Assembly: GCA_905480405.1 (NCBI GenBank)
Contig: CAJQQH010000076.1
Location: 1 to 59,301 of the forward strand
DNA from: an uncultured Polaribacter sp.
Lineage (GTDB): Bacteria; Bacteroidota; Bacteroidia; Flavobacteriales; Flavobacteriaceae
Direction: 5' to 3'
Length of the DNA: 59,301 nucleotides
Both the position numbers and the translations under genes were made by a program. Positions within the stretch are counted from its first letter, which is position 1, and each line of letters opens with the position of its first letter. Shown here piece by piece: positions 45,269-54,877 of this stretch. The notes below the pieces were generated by a model. The model saw only the letters and a program-made list of their open reading frames with translations. It was not told the origin of the DNA and ran no database searches.

Positions 45269-46351
45269 ATGAGACATCACTATAAAAAATTAAACTTAAG
45301 TAAACTTATCTTATTTATTACTGCAAATTTACTGTTGGTTTCTTGTGGAGCATATCAAAATGTTTCTAACGATGATGGTATTTATGATGATGAAACAAAA
45401 ACAGAAGAAAACAAAAAAGTTATTGTTGTAAATGAAAAGGAATATAAAGAGTATGAAGAAAACTACTTTTTAAAAGAACTTAAAAGACTACAATCTATTA
45501 ATGATTCTGATATTTTTACTGATGTAGAAACTTTTGAATATGATTCTGAAGACGAATACTCTGATGAAGATTATGATTATGAAACGCCTGATTATAATTC
45601 AAATCAACCTTGGGGTTATGAAGATAACGACATTGTTGTAAACATAAATTATAATAGAAATCCATATTGGGGTCACAACAATTGGGCTTTTTATGATTCT
45701 TGGGGATATAATGATTGGAGATTCGGAAATTACAACAACTACTGGGGATACAATCCTTATTGGCATCCATACCATTCTGGGTACGCTTGGAATTTTGGAT
45801 ATAACTACCCATATTATGGATCATATTACTATAATAATAATCGTTGGAATAATTATAGGTATAATAGAAATTATACCTACGGTAGAAGACTAGCTTACAA
45901 TAATTCTTATGGTAGAAGTACAAATGTAAACTCTAGATACAGTAGAAGATCAAGATCTGACTCATACTCAAGAACAAATAACACTAGAAATAGTAGAAGA
46001 TACAGAACAGGCGATATAAAATCTACAAGAAATTCGAGAACAACAAGAAGCACAAGAGACACTAAAAATAATAGAGTATATAGAAATACAAGATCTACTA
46101 GAAATACTAGAAGTACCGGAGGTGTAAAAACAAGTAGAAATACAAACCCAACAAGAAACACGAAAACAAGAAGTACTACTCGTTCTACCTCAAGAAACAA
46201 TTACGAACCAAAACGTAGCAACACTTCTTATCAAAGAAGATCATCTTCTAATACATCTAGAAACAGTAGTTCGAGTAGATCATCTTCTAGAAGTAGTAGA
46301 AGCTCTTCATCTTCTCGCTCTTCATCTTCAAGCAGAAAAAGAGGAAACTAA
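45269..46351 (+). CDS. Low-complexity Arg/Ser/Asn/Tyr-rich lipoprotein
   Basis: A 360-residue predicted lipoprotein: signal with lipobox LLVSC (C26 lipidated) then GAYQNVSND. Three regions follow: an acidic part (about 35-115), a Trp/Tyr/Asn-rich part (about 115-210, for example NPYWGHNNWAFYDSWGYND), and a long basic tail (about 215-360) of near-repeats such as TRNTRST and SRNSSSSRSSSRSSRS. The charge flips from strongly acidic to strongly basic along the chain. It lies 28 bp before an outer-membrane porin gene, so surface or periplasmic location is likely. No known domain. Ordered function is unclear; a matrix, wall-binding or scaffolding role is possible. Confidence 0.72.
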   Translation: MRHHYKKLNLSKLILFITANLLLVSCGAYQNVSNDDGIYDDETKTEENKKVIVVNEKEYKEYEENYFLKELKRLQSINDSDIFTDVETFEYDSEDEYSDEDYDYETPDYNSNQPWGYEDNDIVVNINYNRNPYWGHNNWAFYDSWGYNDWRFGNYNNYWGYNPYWHPYHSGYAWNFGYNYPYYGSYYYNNNRWNNYRYNRNYTYGRRLAYNNSYGRSTNVNSRYSRRSRSDSYSRTNNTRNSRRYRTGDIKSTRNSRTTRSTRDTKNNRVYRNTRSTRNTRSTGGVKTSRNTNPTRNTKTRSTTRSTSRNNYEPKRSNTSYQRRSSSNTSRNSSSSRSSSRSSRSSSSSRSSSSSRKRGN

Positions 46352-46379
46352 AAAGAATTCATAAGAAAAATCTAATAAA

Positions 46380-47762
46380 ATGAAAAAAATTCTAACAATA
46401 GCGGCTTTGTTCGCAGCAATACTTACGTCTAATTCACAAGCATTAGGCTACCAAGATTTAGGTCTTTTATTTTCTCAGGATGACAATAATGGTTCTGCAA
46501 GATTTACCGCAATGAGCGGAGCTTTTGGGGCTTTAGGAGGAGATGTTTCATCAATAAACATAAACCCAGCTGGACTTTCTGTTTTTAAAAACAGCGTATT
46601 TGTTGGCACATTTAACTCTAGAAACACAGATATTACTTCTAATTATTACGGGAATTCTAGAACAACACAAGACCAATTTATAAACTTATCTCATGCTGGT
46701 GCCGTTTTAGTATTCGACAGTGCACATAGTAAAGAATGGAGTAAATTTGCAATTGGTTTTAATTACCGAATTACAAAAGATTTTAACGAAAACTTTACTG
46801 CAGAAGGAAATAGTGGTATTGCTACTTTTACAGAATATCCTCTAGATAATAATACACCTACAATTGTTTATGACACTGCAGACGGGCAACGTTTTACAAA
46901 TACAAACTCTGGTGAAATAAGTGAATTAAACATTGGTTTTTCTTCTGTTCACCTAAACAAATTGCACATAGGATTAGGTTTAAACTTTTATGATTTAAAT
47001 TTTAGTCAACAATCTTCATTAACAGAATTTAATAGCGACTCTAATGGCAATGAACTAGACGCAAACTTGTATCAAGAAAATTTTACAACTGGAACTGGTT
47101 TTTCTTTAAATGCTGGTTTCATTTACAAAGCACATCCAAACTTTAGATTTGGTTTAGCATATCAAACACCAACCTGGTTTACGGAAATTATAGAAGATAC
47201 TAATATTCTTAATAATGATGGTTTTTATGGAGACACAGAAATTATAGTTAGCAATGATAATTTAATTTATGACAACACTTCTGGTGGGTATTTTCCTTCT
47301 CAACAATTAATATACAGACTTAAAACACCAAGTAAATTAACAGCAAGTGCTGCTTTTATTTTTGGTAAAAACGGATTACTAAGTTTAGATTACACAAATA
47401 AAAGTTATAGTAACACTAAACTTTCTGGAGCAGATTTTTCCATTGAAAATGAATCTTTTCAAAATAATTTTAAAAACACTAACAACTTTAATGTAGGTAC
47501 AGAATGGCGTTTTGATAGACTAAGCGTAAGAGGTGGTTACAAATATGAAGAAAGCCCTTATAATAACGCAATAGATTCTAATGATTTAGAAGGTTATTCT
47601 TTGGGAGCTGGTTATAATTTTGGTAACTTTAAATTAGATTTCTCTTACAGTGATAATAATAAAACCTCTGCTTATAATATGTATCCTGGTTTTAATGTAA
47701 ACACAACAAATTTAGCATTAGACAACCGTGTTTTTACAGCCTCGGTTACTTTAGGTTTATAA
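46380..47762 (+). CDS. OmpP1/FadL/TodX-family outer-membrane transport protein
   Basis: A 460-residue outer-membrane barrel. Signal peptide (about 1-20, TSNSQA), then ALGYQDLGLLFSQDDNNGSA and the family's N-terminal hatch FTAMSGAFGALGGDVSSINI with NPAGLSVF (about 42-70), followed by alternating strands to the C-terminus (VFTASVTLGL). FadL-type proteins let hydrophobic molecules cross the outer membrane; the substrate here is not visible. It follows the basic-tailed lipoprotein by 28 bp and is closed by a strong terminator, so the two form an operon. Confidence 0.88.
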   Translation: MKKILTIAALFAAILTSNSQALGYQDLGLLFSQDDNNGSARFTAMSGAFGALGGDVSSININPAGLSVFKNSVFVGTFNSRNTDITSNYYGNSRTTQDQFINLSHAGAVLVFDSAHSKEWSKFAIGFNYRITKDFNENFTAEGNSGIATFTEYPLDNNTPTIVYDTADGQRFTNTNSGEISELNIGFSSVHLNKLHIGLGLNFYDLNFSQQSSLTEFNSDSNGNELDANLYQENFTTGTGFSLNAGFIYKAHPNFRFGLAYQTPTWFTEIIEDTNILNNDGFYGDTEIIVSNDNLIYDNTSGGYFPSQQLIYRLKTPSKLTASAAFIFGKNGLLSLDYTNKSYSNTKLSGADFSIENESFQNNFKNTNNFNVGTEWRFDRLSVRGGYKYEESPYNNAIDSNDLEGYSLGAGYNFGNFKLDFSYSDNNKTSAYNMYPGFNVNTTNLALDNRVFTASVTLGL

Positions 47763-47781
47763 AACCTAAAAAAAATAGATT

Positions 47782-47820
47782 AAAGACCTTGTATTTATAA
47801 AACATACAAGGTCTTTTTTA
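47782..47820 (+). terminator. Terminator after the OmpP1-like gene
   Basis: AAAGACCTTGTAT (47782-47794) pairs perfectly with ATACAAGGTCTTT (47804-47816), followed by T-residues. Confidence 0.9.
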
Positions 47821-47849
47821 TTGCAAGTCAGTTTTTTGCCGTAATTTTG
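47821..47849 (+). promoter_or_regulatory. Promoter of the nfu-menG-porT operon
   Basis: TTG at 47821-47823, 18 bp spacer, TAATTTTG at 47842-47849: full consensus. Expected transcription start is about 47856, only 6-12 bp before the candidate ATGs (47862, 47868), so the mRNA would be nearly leaderless. Confidence 0.75.
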
Positions 47850-47867
47850 CAACTTATTTTAATGATT

Positions 47868-48773
47868 ATGCAAGAGACTAAAATTACCATACAGGAAACC
47901 ACTAACGATACCATATTAAAATTTAATAGTACCAAAATTCTAATTAATGGGGGTAGTTATGAATTTTCTAATATAGACGAAGCTAAAAACTCACCTTTAG
48001 CACAACAATTATTCTATTTACCATTTGTAAAAAAAATATTTATAACTGCTAATTTTATAGCAATTCAGCGTTTTGATATTGTAGAATGGTTAGATGTACA
48101 AGAAGAAGTTGCAGAACAAATTGAAGCTTATATAAGCGATGGAAATATTGTTGTAAACGAACAAAGATCATCAACAAAAAAAGAAGCAATTGAAGTTTAC
48201 GCAGAAGTTACACCAAACCCTTCTGTAATGAAATTTGGAACTAATAAAGCTTTAACACAAACTGATGTTGAATATAAAAACATAGACGAAGCTAGCAAAT
48301 CATCACCATTAGCACTTGCTATTTTTAATTTCCCTTTTGTAAAGGAAGTTTTTATTTCTGATAATTACATTTCGGTTACTAAATATGATATGGTTGAGTG
48401 GAAAGAAGTTTTTACAGAAGTAAGAACCTTTATTCGCGAGTATTTGGTAGAAGGAAAAACTATAATTAAAGAAATACCAACTCAAAAAGAGAACTCTACA
48501 AGCAAAAATGCAACACCAGTTGTTGCTTTAGAAGGTATTTCTGCACAAATTTCTGATATTTTAGATGAATATATAAAACCTGCTGTAGCCGGTGATGGGG
48601 GTAATATTGCTTTTCGTTCTTATGACGAAAAAAACAAAATTGTAAGTGTAGTTTTACAAGGAGCTTGTAGCGGATGCCCTTCTTCTACTGCAACTTTAAA
48701 AAACGGAATTGAAACGTTATTAAAAGACATGTTACCAGATCAAATTAACGAGGTTATAGCAATTAACGGATAA
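47868..48773 (+). CDS. Nfu-type iron-sulfur cluster protein with duplicated N-domain
   Basis: About 301 residues from the ATG at 47868 (47862 is an alternative; a TTG at 47847 is the promoter's -7 element and can be excluded). Two tandem Nfu_N-type domains (about 1-90 and 105-195) are recognisable from paired motifs: [22 protein letters not shown] and its copy [22 protein letters not shown] differ but share the frame. A C-terminal NifU-like domain (about 220-300) has the cluster-binding CSGCPSS. It should carry or deliver 4Fe-4S clusters to target enzymes. First gene of an operon with menG and porT. Confidence 0.9.
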   Translation: MQETKITIQETTNDTILKFNSTKILINGGSYEFSNIDEAKNSPLAQQLFYLPFVKKIFITANFIAIQRFDIVEWLDVQEEVAEQIEAYISDGNIVVNEQRSSTKKEAIEVYAEVTPNPSVMKFGTNKALTQTDVEYKNIDEASKSSPLALAIFNFPFVKEVFISDNYISVTKYDMVEWKEVFTEVRTFIREYLVEGKTIIKEIPTQKENSTSKNATPVVALEGISAQISDILDEYIKPAVAGDGGNIAFRSYDEKNKIVSVVLQGACSGCPSSTATLKNGIETLLKDMLPDQINEVIAING

Positions 48774-48777
48774 AAAT

Positions 48778-49509
48778 ATGTCAGCAGAAAAAATAAATCC
48801 ATATAAAGATTCTGAATTAGGAAAAAAGGAACAAGTTGCACAAATGTTCGACAATATTTCTGAAAACTACGATGGCTTAAATAGAGTTATTTCTTTAGGA
48901 ATTGATGTAAAATGGCGAAAAAAAGTTGTTGAAATTGTTGGCAAAAACAATCCGAAGCAAATTTTAGATATTGCTACAGGAACAGGAGATTTAGCAATTA
49001 TGATGGCTTCTTTACAACCAGATAGAATTGTTGGTTTAGATATTTCTGCAGGAATGCTAGAAGTTGGTAAACAAAAAATTGAAAAAGCTAATTTAGCAAG
49101 CAAAATAGAAATGGTTGTTGGAGACTCTGAAGAAATGCCTTTTGAAAACAATACTTTTGACGCCATTACGGTATCGTTTGGTGTTCGAAACTTTGCTCAT
49201 TTAAACAAAGGAATTACAGAAATTGCTAGAGTTTTAAAGCCTACAGGAGTTTTAGTTATATTAGAAACTTCTAATCCAACTAAATTTCCTTTTAAACAAG
49301 GTTATAAGTTTTACACTAACTTTATATTACCAATAATTGGCAAGTTATTTTCTAAAGATAAAGTTGCTTACTCATATTTATCTGAATCTGCTAATTCTTT
49401 TCCTTTTGGTGAAGCTTTCAACAATATTTTACAAAAAAATGGGTTTACACATACAAAAGATACTCCTGTAACTTTTGGAGTGGCTACAATTTATACTGCA
49501 AGTAAATAA
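48778..49509 (+). CDS. ubiE: Demethylmenaquinone methyltransferase
   Basis: A 243-residue class I SAM methyltransferase of the UbiE/MenG family. Signature motifs are [20 protein letters not shown] (about 20-39), the SAM-binding [13 protein letters not shown] (about 62-74), and [15 protein letters not shown] (about 130-144). In Bacteroidota, which use menaquinone, the reaction is C-methylation of demethylmenaquinone. It starts 4 bp after the nfu gene and ends 2 bp before porT, so the three are one transcript. Confidence 0.96.
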   Translation: MSAEKINPYKDSELGKKEQVAQMFDNISENYDGLNRVISLGIDVKWRKKVVEIVGKNNPKQILDIATGTGDLAIMMASLQPDRIVGLDISAGMLEVGKQKIEKANLASKIEMVVGDSEEMPFENNTFDAITVSFGVRNFAHLNKGITEIARVLKPTGVLVILETSNPTKFPFKQGYKFYTNFILPIIGKLFSKDKVAYSYLSESANSFPFGEAFNNILQKNGFTHTKDTPVTFGVATIYTASK

Positions 49510-49511
49510 AG

Positions 49512-50210
49512 ATGAATAAAAAAGTACTACTTTTTGGTTTTTTTCTAATGATTACAAACATGTTCTATGCACAGACAGAACGTGTAGAAAACCTACCAAC
49601 TTTTGATGAAAAGAAATTACGTTATGGTTTTTACTTAGGTTTAAATCAAAATGACTTTAAATTAAATTTAAAAAATAGTACCGTTGCAAATGCAGATATA
49701 ACAGTTTCGCCAACCTCTGGATTTAATGTTGGGTTAATTGCAGATTTTAGACTACATAAAAATCTAAATATACATTTAGAACCAGGTTTGGTTAGTAATT
49801 CTAAAAATATTTATTTTAGACATTTAGACACAAAACAAGACAGTGTTAGAGAAATAGGCTCTACATATTTACACATACCTTTGCTTCTAAAATTTAGTAC
49901 AGATAGGTATAAGAATATTAGACCTTATTTATTAGGTGGTATTTCTTATGATTATAATTTTTCTAGTAATGAAGCTAATCAAGACGATAATTCTGCTGGA
50001 CAATTTAGAATGAAAACCCACAATTTTATGTATGAAGTTGGTATTGGGGTAGATATCTATTTATACTTCTTTAAATTCTCTCCTTCTATTCGTGGTGTAT
50101 TTGCCATTAATAATGAAATTAAATACGATGATGACCCCGACAGTAAATGGACTGCTCCCGTAAATTATATGGGAACTCGTGGTGTTTTCTTAAACTTCTC
50201 TTTCCAATAA
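49512..50210 (+). CDS. porT: Type IX secretion outer-membrane protein PorT (SprT)
   Basis: A 232-residue protein with a signal peptide (about 1-20, ending FYAQ) and an eight-strand-type outer-membrane beta-barrel; it starts ERVENLPTFDEKKLRYGFYL, the PorT signature, and ends FLNFSFQ with the barrel C-terminal pattern. PorT/SprT is required for T9SS secretion in Porphyromonas and Flavobacterium. Its position directly after ubiE is the usual one in Flavobacteriaceae and supports the call over a generic PorT-family barrel. Confidence 0.9.
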   Translation: MNKKVLLFGFFLMITNMFYAQTERVENLPTFDEKKLRYGFYLGLNQNDFKLNLKNSTVANADITVSPTSGFNVGLIADFRLHKNLNIHLEPGLVSNSKNIYFRHLDTKQDSVREIGSTYLHIPLLLKFSTDRYKNIRPYLLGGISYDYNFSSNEANQDDNSAGQFRMKTHNFMYEVGIGVDIYLYFFKFSPSIRGVFAINNEIKYDDDPDSKWTAPVNYMGTRGVFLNFSFQ

Positions 50211-50223
50211 ATATTGAAAAAAA

Positions 50224-50955
50224 CTATAGACCACGTTTAAATTCACTTAACAAAATAGCAGTTGCAGTTGCAACATTTAAGCTTTCTGTTTCTTTTGTAT
50301 TACCAAATCTTGGAATAGAAATTTTATTTTTTATCAGGCTTTTAATTGTTTCAGAAACTCCATTTGCCTCATTACCCATAATTAGAATTCCTTCATTTGG
50401 CAATTTAGTTTTGTAAACATTTTCGCCATCCATATCTGCTATATAAGTTGGCAATTCAGTTTCCTTTAAATAAGGTTCTAAATCTATATATTTAATAGAA
50501 ACTCTCTTTAAAGAACCCATACTTGCTTGTACAACTTTTTGATTATAACAATCTACAGTATCTTTAGAACATATTAACTGAGAAACACCAAACCAATCGC
50601 ATAAACGAATTATTGTTCCTAAATTACCAGGATCATTTACACAATCTAATACAACTGTTAACCCTGTTTTATTAAGTGGTTTTTCATCTGATATTTTAAA
50701 CAAACCTAAAACTTTATTAGGTGTTTTTAAACTACTTATTTTTTGCAAATCCTTATCAGAAATTCTACAAATTTTATCAGAAGAAATCGCTACATTAAAA
50801 TCATCAGTAGCAAACAATGTATCTATTTCAAAAGAAGAATTTAGTAATTCGTTTACCACTTTAATGCCTTCGGCAATAAATAAATTATGTTTTTGTCTAT
50901 ACTTTTTTTGAGATAAACTTGTTATAACTTTAAGTTGATTTTTTGAGATGCTCAT
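50224..50955 (-). CDS. TrmH/SpoU-family RNA 2'-O-methyltransferase
   Basis: A 243-residue protein: an N-terminal RNA-binding substrate domain (about 1-95, with KYRQKHNLFIAEGIKVVNEL) and a SPOUT catalytic domain with the knot motifs LDCVNDPGNLGTIIRLCDWF (about 109-128), MGNEANGVSE (about 190-199) and IPRFGNTKETESLNVATATA. It methylates a 2'-hydroxyl in rRNA or tRNA; the target position cannot be told. It is convergent with porT and divergent from tamL. Confidence 0.93.
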   Translation of the reverse strand: MSISKNQLKVITSLSQKKYRQKHNLFIAEGIKVVNELLNSSFEIDTLFATDDFNVAISSDKICRISDKDLQKISSLKTPNKVLGLFKISDEKPLNKTGLTVVLDCVNDPGNLGTIIRLCDWFGVSQLICSKDTVDCYNQKVVQASMGSLKRVSIKYIDLEPYLKETELPTYIADMDGENVYKTKLPNEGILIMGNEANGVSETIKSLIKNKISIPRFGNTKETESLNVATATAILLSEFKRGL

Positions 50956-50993
50956 TTATTGGGTGTAAATAAAAATAAACCGTTGAAAAATAG

Positions 50994-51001
50994 TATTTTT
51001 G
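50994..51001 (+). promoter_or_regulatory. Candidate -7 element of tamL
   Basis: TATTTTTG, exact TAnnTTTG match, 23 bp before the ATG at 51025. A second TTTG follows at 51008-51011. No clear TTG at the right distance for the first. Confidence 0.4.
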
Positions 51002-51024
51002 ATTTTCTTTGCATTGCTAAAATA

Positions 51025-53508
51025 ATGAAAAAACTTTCGTTTTATTTTTTATTGATTATCCTCTTCGTTTCATGTAATTCTACAAAACATGTTACTGATG
51101 AAGAACACATGCTTACACATAACTATTTTTTAATAGATAGTGTAAAAACAAATGCAAATGAATTGCAAAAATACGTTTTACAAAAACCAAATGCACGTTT
51201 TTTAGGATTACCTTTAGGTTTGTATTTTCATAACATAGGAAATCATAACAAACCAAAAACACCTTCTAATTGGGCAAACGAGAATCCACGTTCTTATAAC
51301 TTTGTAAAAAACATATTTTCCGAAAAACAAAGTATTGCTTATGCTAGTTCTTTTATTAATTTAAACAACTGGTTTTTAAGCTACAAAGCTCCAGAAATAC
51401 TTAATGATGTAAAAGTAAAAAGAACTGCAAATAATTTATGGGCGTATTATAAAACCCAAGGTTATTTTAAATCTTCTGTAACAACAACAACTTATAAAGA
51501 TTCTACAAATAAAAAAGCATCAGTTACCTATTATATAAAAAAAGGAAAACCTACTATTTTAGATACTATAAACATAAAAATTGCATCTACTGTTTTAGAT
51601 TCAATTTATAAAGAATCTGGTTTAGGAAGCCTGTTAAAAAAAGGAAATCAATATAAAGATCAAACCTTTAGAAACGAAGCACACAATATTGTAAAATTAT
51701 ATAGAAATACAGGTATTTATAATTTTTCTGAGTCTGCTATTGGTTTTTATGTAGATTCTACCAGAACAGACTATAAAACAAATGTAGATTTTTTAATATC
51801 ATCTAATAGGTTGATAGAAAAGGATGGACGTTATGTAGAAAAACCTTTTAAAATTCATAAAATAAAAGAAGTTAATGTTATTACAGATTACTCTTTTAAT
51901 AAAAGAGATGCAAAAATTAAAGACTCTGTATCTTATCAAGGAATTAATTTTTTAGCCTATAAAAAAGTAAAATACAACCCAAAATATTTAGCGCAATCAA
52001 TTTTTTTAAAACCAAACGAAATTTATAAAGACACCTTAAATAATTTAACTCGTTCGCATTTAAAATCACTAAAAAACTTTAAGTCTACCAATATTAGATT
52101 CTCAACGATTCCTGGTACAGATGATGAGCTAAAAATGGATTTATTTTTAGCTCCATTAGAAAAATACACTTTAGGATTAGAAACAGAATTAACGCATTCT
52201 AATATTAGAAACCTTGGAGTTTCTGGTAAATTCTCTATAACAAACAGAAATACTTTTAAAGGTGCAGAATTATTAAAAATGTCTCTACTAGGTTCTTGGT
52301 TTAACTCTAACAATGGTCCTGGTTGGGAAATTGGTGCAGATATGTCTATAGAGATACCAAGACTTGTAGCTCCTTTTGGACTCAGTAAATTTGTTCCTAA
52401 AGAAATGTCTCCAAGAACTTTATTTTCTGTTGGTTCTAGTTTTCAAAAAAACATAGGATTAGACAGACAAACTTTTACAGTGCTAACAGATTATAAATGG
52501 CAGTTTAACCCAAAAAAAACAATTCAGCTAGAAATTTTTAACACCCAATATGTAAAAAATTTAAATATTAATAGTTTTTTTAATGTTTACAGTTCTGAGT
52601 ACAATAATCTAAATGAAGTAGCAGAAGTATACTATAACGATCCTAATAAAGTTTTAGATTTACCAAGTGAAGCTGTTTCATTTATGAATACAGTTGCAAC
52701 TGACAATGGTTTTAAAGCATCAAACTCAGATGAATACAATACTGCAACAAATATCTTAAATAGGTATAATATTATTACATCAGATTTTTTGATTCCTGTA
52801 ATTGCATATTCTTTTACTTATAACAATCAAGCTGATTTTAAAGACAATAACTTCTCTTTTTTTAAAGTTAGAGTTGCTAATTCTGGTAATGTTTTAGGTT
52901 TATTATCAAAAGACATTAACACAAATAATAAAAAAACATTTTTAAAAATACCTTTAGCACAATATTTTAAAACAGATTTAGAGTACAAAAAGTTTTGGAA
53001 TATTGGTACAAGTAATTCTGTTTTAGGATTTAGATCCTCATTAGGCGCAATTATTACGTATGATAACTCAGACATACCCTTTACAAAAAGTTACTTTGCT
53101 GGTGGTTCTAACGATATTAGAGCGTGGCAAACCTACGAACTAGGTCCTGGAAAAACAAACACAGGTTTAGAATACAATGTAGGTAGTTTAAAATTTTTAA
53201 CAAGTTTAGAGTATAGGTTTGATGTTATAAGTAAATTAAAAGGAGCTTTATTTCTTGATGCTGGTAATATTTGGGATATTACAGGATCTAGCTTTGTAAA
53301 TGAAGATGCTAAATTTAATAATTTATCCTCATTAAAAAACATTGCCGTTGGCTCTGGTTTTGGTGCTCGATTAGATTTTAACTTTTTAATTTTACGTTTA
53401 GACGTTGGTTTTAAAACCTATGAACCTTACTTAACCAATAGTAAGTGGTTTAAAAATTATAATTTTTCGAATGCAGTTTATAATGTAGGAATTAACTACC
53501 CTTTTTAG
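51025..53508 (+). CDS. tamL: Translocation and assembly module lipoprotein TamL (BamA/TamA superfamily)
   Basis: The ATG at 51025 gives MKKLSFYFLLIILFVSC, a lipoprotein signal with lipidated C17; codons upstream in the same frame lie in the promoter. The 827-residue protein has POTRA-like domains (about 30-400) and a C-terminal Omp85 barrel with the conserved YFAGGSNDIRAWQTYELGPG (about 690-710, the [VI]RG-type L6 motif here as DIRAW) and a terminal barrel strand VYNVGINYPF. Lipidated TamA homologues are the Bacteroidota version of the TAM. Its usual partner tamB is not adjacent; fbaA follows. Confidence 0.88.
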   Translation: MKKLSFYFLLIILFVSCNSTKHVTDEEHMLTHNYFLIDSVKTNANELQKYVLQKPNARFLGLPLGLYFHNIGNHNKPKTPSNWANENPRSYNFVKNIFSEKQSIAYASSFINLNNWFLSYKAPEILNDVKVKRTANNLWAYYKTQGYFKSSVTTTTYKDSTNKKASVTYYIKKGKPTILDTINIKIASTVLDSIYKESGLGSLLKKGNQYKDQTFRNEAHNIVKLYRNTGIYNFSESAIGFYVDSTRTDYKTNVDFLISSNRLIEKDGRYVEKPFKIHKIKEVNVITDYSFNKRDAKIKDSVSYQGINFLAYKKVKYNPKYLAQSIFLKPNEIYKDTLNNLTRSHLKSLKNFKSTNIRFSTIPGTDDELKMDLFLAPLEKYTLGLETELTHSNIRNLGVSGKFSITNRNTFKGAELLKMSLLGSWFNSNNGPGWEIGADMSIEIPRLVAPFGLSKFVPKEMSPRTLFSVGSSFQKNIGLDRQTFTVLTDYKWQFNPKKTIQLEIFNTQYVKNLNINSFFNVYSSEYNNLNEVAEVYYNDPNKVLDLPSEAVSFMNTVATDNGFKASNSDEYNTATNILNRYNIITSDFLIPVIAYSFTYNNQADFKDNNFSFFKVRVANSGNVLGLLSKDINTNNKKTFLKIPLAQYFKTDLEYKKFWNIGTSNSVLGFRSSLGAIITYDNSDIPFTKSYFAGGSNDIRAWQTYELGPGKTNTGLEYNVGSLKFLTSLEYRFDVISKLKGALFLDAGNIWDITGSSFVNEDAKFNNLSSLKNIAVGSGFGARLDFNFLILRLDVGFKTYEPYLTNSKWFKNYNFSNAVYNVGINYPF

Positions 53509-53584
53509 TAAAAATCACCTTAAAACTCTATAACGTTTTCGTTATTTTATCAAAATTCAATATTCTTAAACTACTATTTTTTAG

Positions 53585-53592
53585 TACTTTTG
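53585..53592 (+). promoter_or_regulatory. Candidate -7 element of fbaA
   Basis: TACTTTTG, exact TAnnTTTG match, 29 bp before the ATG at 53622. No TTG at -33. Confidence 0.45.
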
Positions 53593-53621
53593 AAAAGTAA
53601 ACATCAATAAAAAAAAATATA

Positions 53622-54689
53622 ATGAGTCATAATATTAAACCTGGAGTAGCTACAGGAAAAGAAGTTCAAGAAATTTTTAAATTAGCAAAAGAAAAAGGAT
53701 TTGCTTTACCAGCTGTTAATGTTGTTGGTTCAAATACTATAAATGGTGTTTTAGAAACTGCAAGAGACTTAAACGCACCTGTTATCATTCAATTTTCAAA
53801 TGGTGGAGCTCAGTTTCAGGCAGGAAAAGGTTTATCTAACGAGAATCAGAAATCTGCTATTGCAGGTGGTATTGCAGGAGCAAAACATATACATGAATTA
53901 GCAGTTGCTTATGGAGTACCTGTTATTTTACATACAGATCACTGTGCAAAAAAATTATTACCTTGGATTGATGGATTATTAGATGCTTCAGAAAAACACT
54001 TCGAAGAAACTGGTAAACCTTTGTATAGTTCTCATATGATAGATTTATCTGAAGAACCAATTGAAGAAAATATAGAAATTTGTAAAACTTACCTTGCTAG
54101 AATGAGCAAAATGGGTATGACTTTAGAAATTGAATTAGGTATTACTGGTGGTGAAGAAGATGGTGTAGATAATTCTGATGTTGATGTATCTAAACTATAT
54201 ACTCAACCAGAAGAAGTTGCTTATGCATATGAAGAGTTAATGAAAGTTTCTCCTCAATTTACAATTGCAGCAGCATTTGGTAATGTACACGGTGTTTATA
54301 AACCAGGAAACGTAAAATTAACTCCAAAAATTTTAAAGAACTCTCAAGAGTTTATCACTAAAAAATATGGTGTTGAAGAAAATCATATCGATTTTGTATT
54401 TCATGGTGGATCTGGTTCTACATTAGAAGAAATTAGAGAATCTATTGGTTATGGTGTTATAAAAATGAATATTGATACTGATTTACAGTTTGCATTTACA
54501 GAAGGAATTAGAGATTACATGCAAGGTAAAGCTGAGTATGTAGCAACTCAAATTGGTAATCCTGATGGAGCAGACCAACCTAATAAAAAATATTACGATC
54601 CAAGAAAATGGTTACGTGAAGGTGAAGAAACTTTTAAAACAAGATTAAAGCAAGCATTTGCAGACTTAAATAATGTTGATACATTATAA
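53622..54689 (+). CDS. fbaA: Class II fructose-bisphosphate aldolase
   Basis: A 355-residue zinc aldolase of the FbaA (type A) group. ILHTDHCAKKLLPWIDG (about 105-121) holds the catalytic Asp and a zinc histidine; LEIELGITGGEEDGVD (about 167-182) and AAAFGNVHGVYKPGNVKL (about 211-228) hold other ligands, and FHGGSGSTLEEI binds phosphate. It splits fructose-1,6-bisphosphate in glycolysis and makes it in gluconeogenesis. Monocistronic, followed by a terminator. Confidence 0.97.
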   Translation: MSHNIKPGVATGKEVQEIFKLAKEKGFALPAVNVVGSNTINGVLETARDLNAPVIIQFSNGGAQFQAGKGLSNENQKSAIAGGIAGAKHIHELAVAYGVPVILHTDHCAKKLLPWIDGLLDASEKHFEETGKPLYSSHMIDLSEEPIEENIEICKTYLARMSKMGMTLEIELGITGGEEDGVDNSDVDVSKLYTQPEEVAYAYEELMKVSPQFTIAAAFGNVHGVYKPGNVKLTPKILKNSQEFITKKYGVEENHIDFVFHGGSGSTLEEIRESIGYGVIKMNIDTDLQFAFTEGIRDYMQGKAEYVATQIGNPDGADQPNKKYYDPRKWLREGEETFKTRLKQAFADLNNVDTL

Positions 54690-54711
54690 GATCTTATAAA
54701 AGAATTTAAAG

Positions 54712-54743
54712 AGCATTTTGATTTATTTCAAAATGCTTTTTTT
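54712..54743 (+). terminator. Terminator after fbaA
   Basis: AGCATTTTGA (54712-54721) pairs with TCAAAATGCT (54728-54737), followed by six T. Loop TTTATT. Confidence 0.88.
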
Positions 54744-54877
54744 ATGTCTAAAAACGAGAAAATAAAAAGAATCGTTTAAAGAAAATTTATAGTTCATAAA
54801 AAACTTTTACATTTGTCTCTACATTTTACTATTTTAGATGTGCAAAAACTAATTAGAAACAAAAAAATAAACTAACT

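Noticed and set aside
45516..46200. Long antisense frames opposite the low-complexity lipoprotein (135 and 97 codons)
   Set aside because: They arise from the biased codon use of the repeat-rich sense gene; the products are low-complexity Tyr/Asn- or Val/Leu-rich with no start context or promoter.
45918..46345. Possible CRISPR or DNA tandem-repeat array
   Set aside because: The repetition is at the level of Arg/Ser/Thr/Asn codons in one open frame, with no fixed repeat length and no spacers.
47847..47867. TTG start of the Nfu gene upstream of the ATGs
   Set aside because: The TTG is the end of a perfect TAATTTTG promoter element with its TTG -33 partner, so it would not be in the mRNA.
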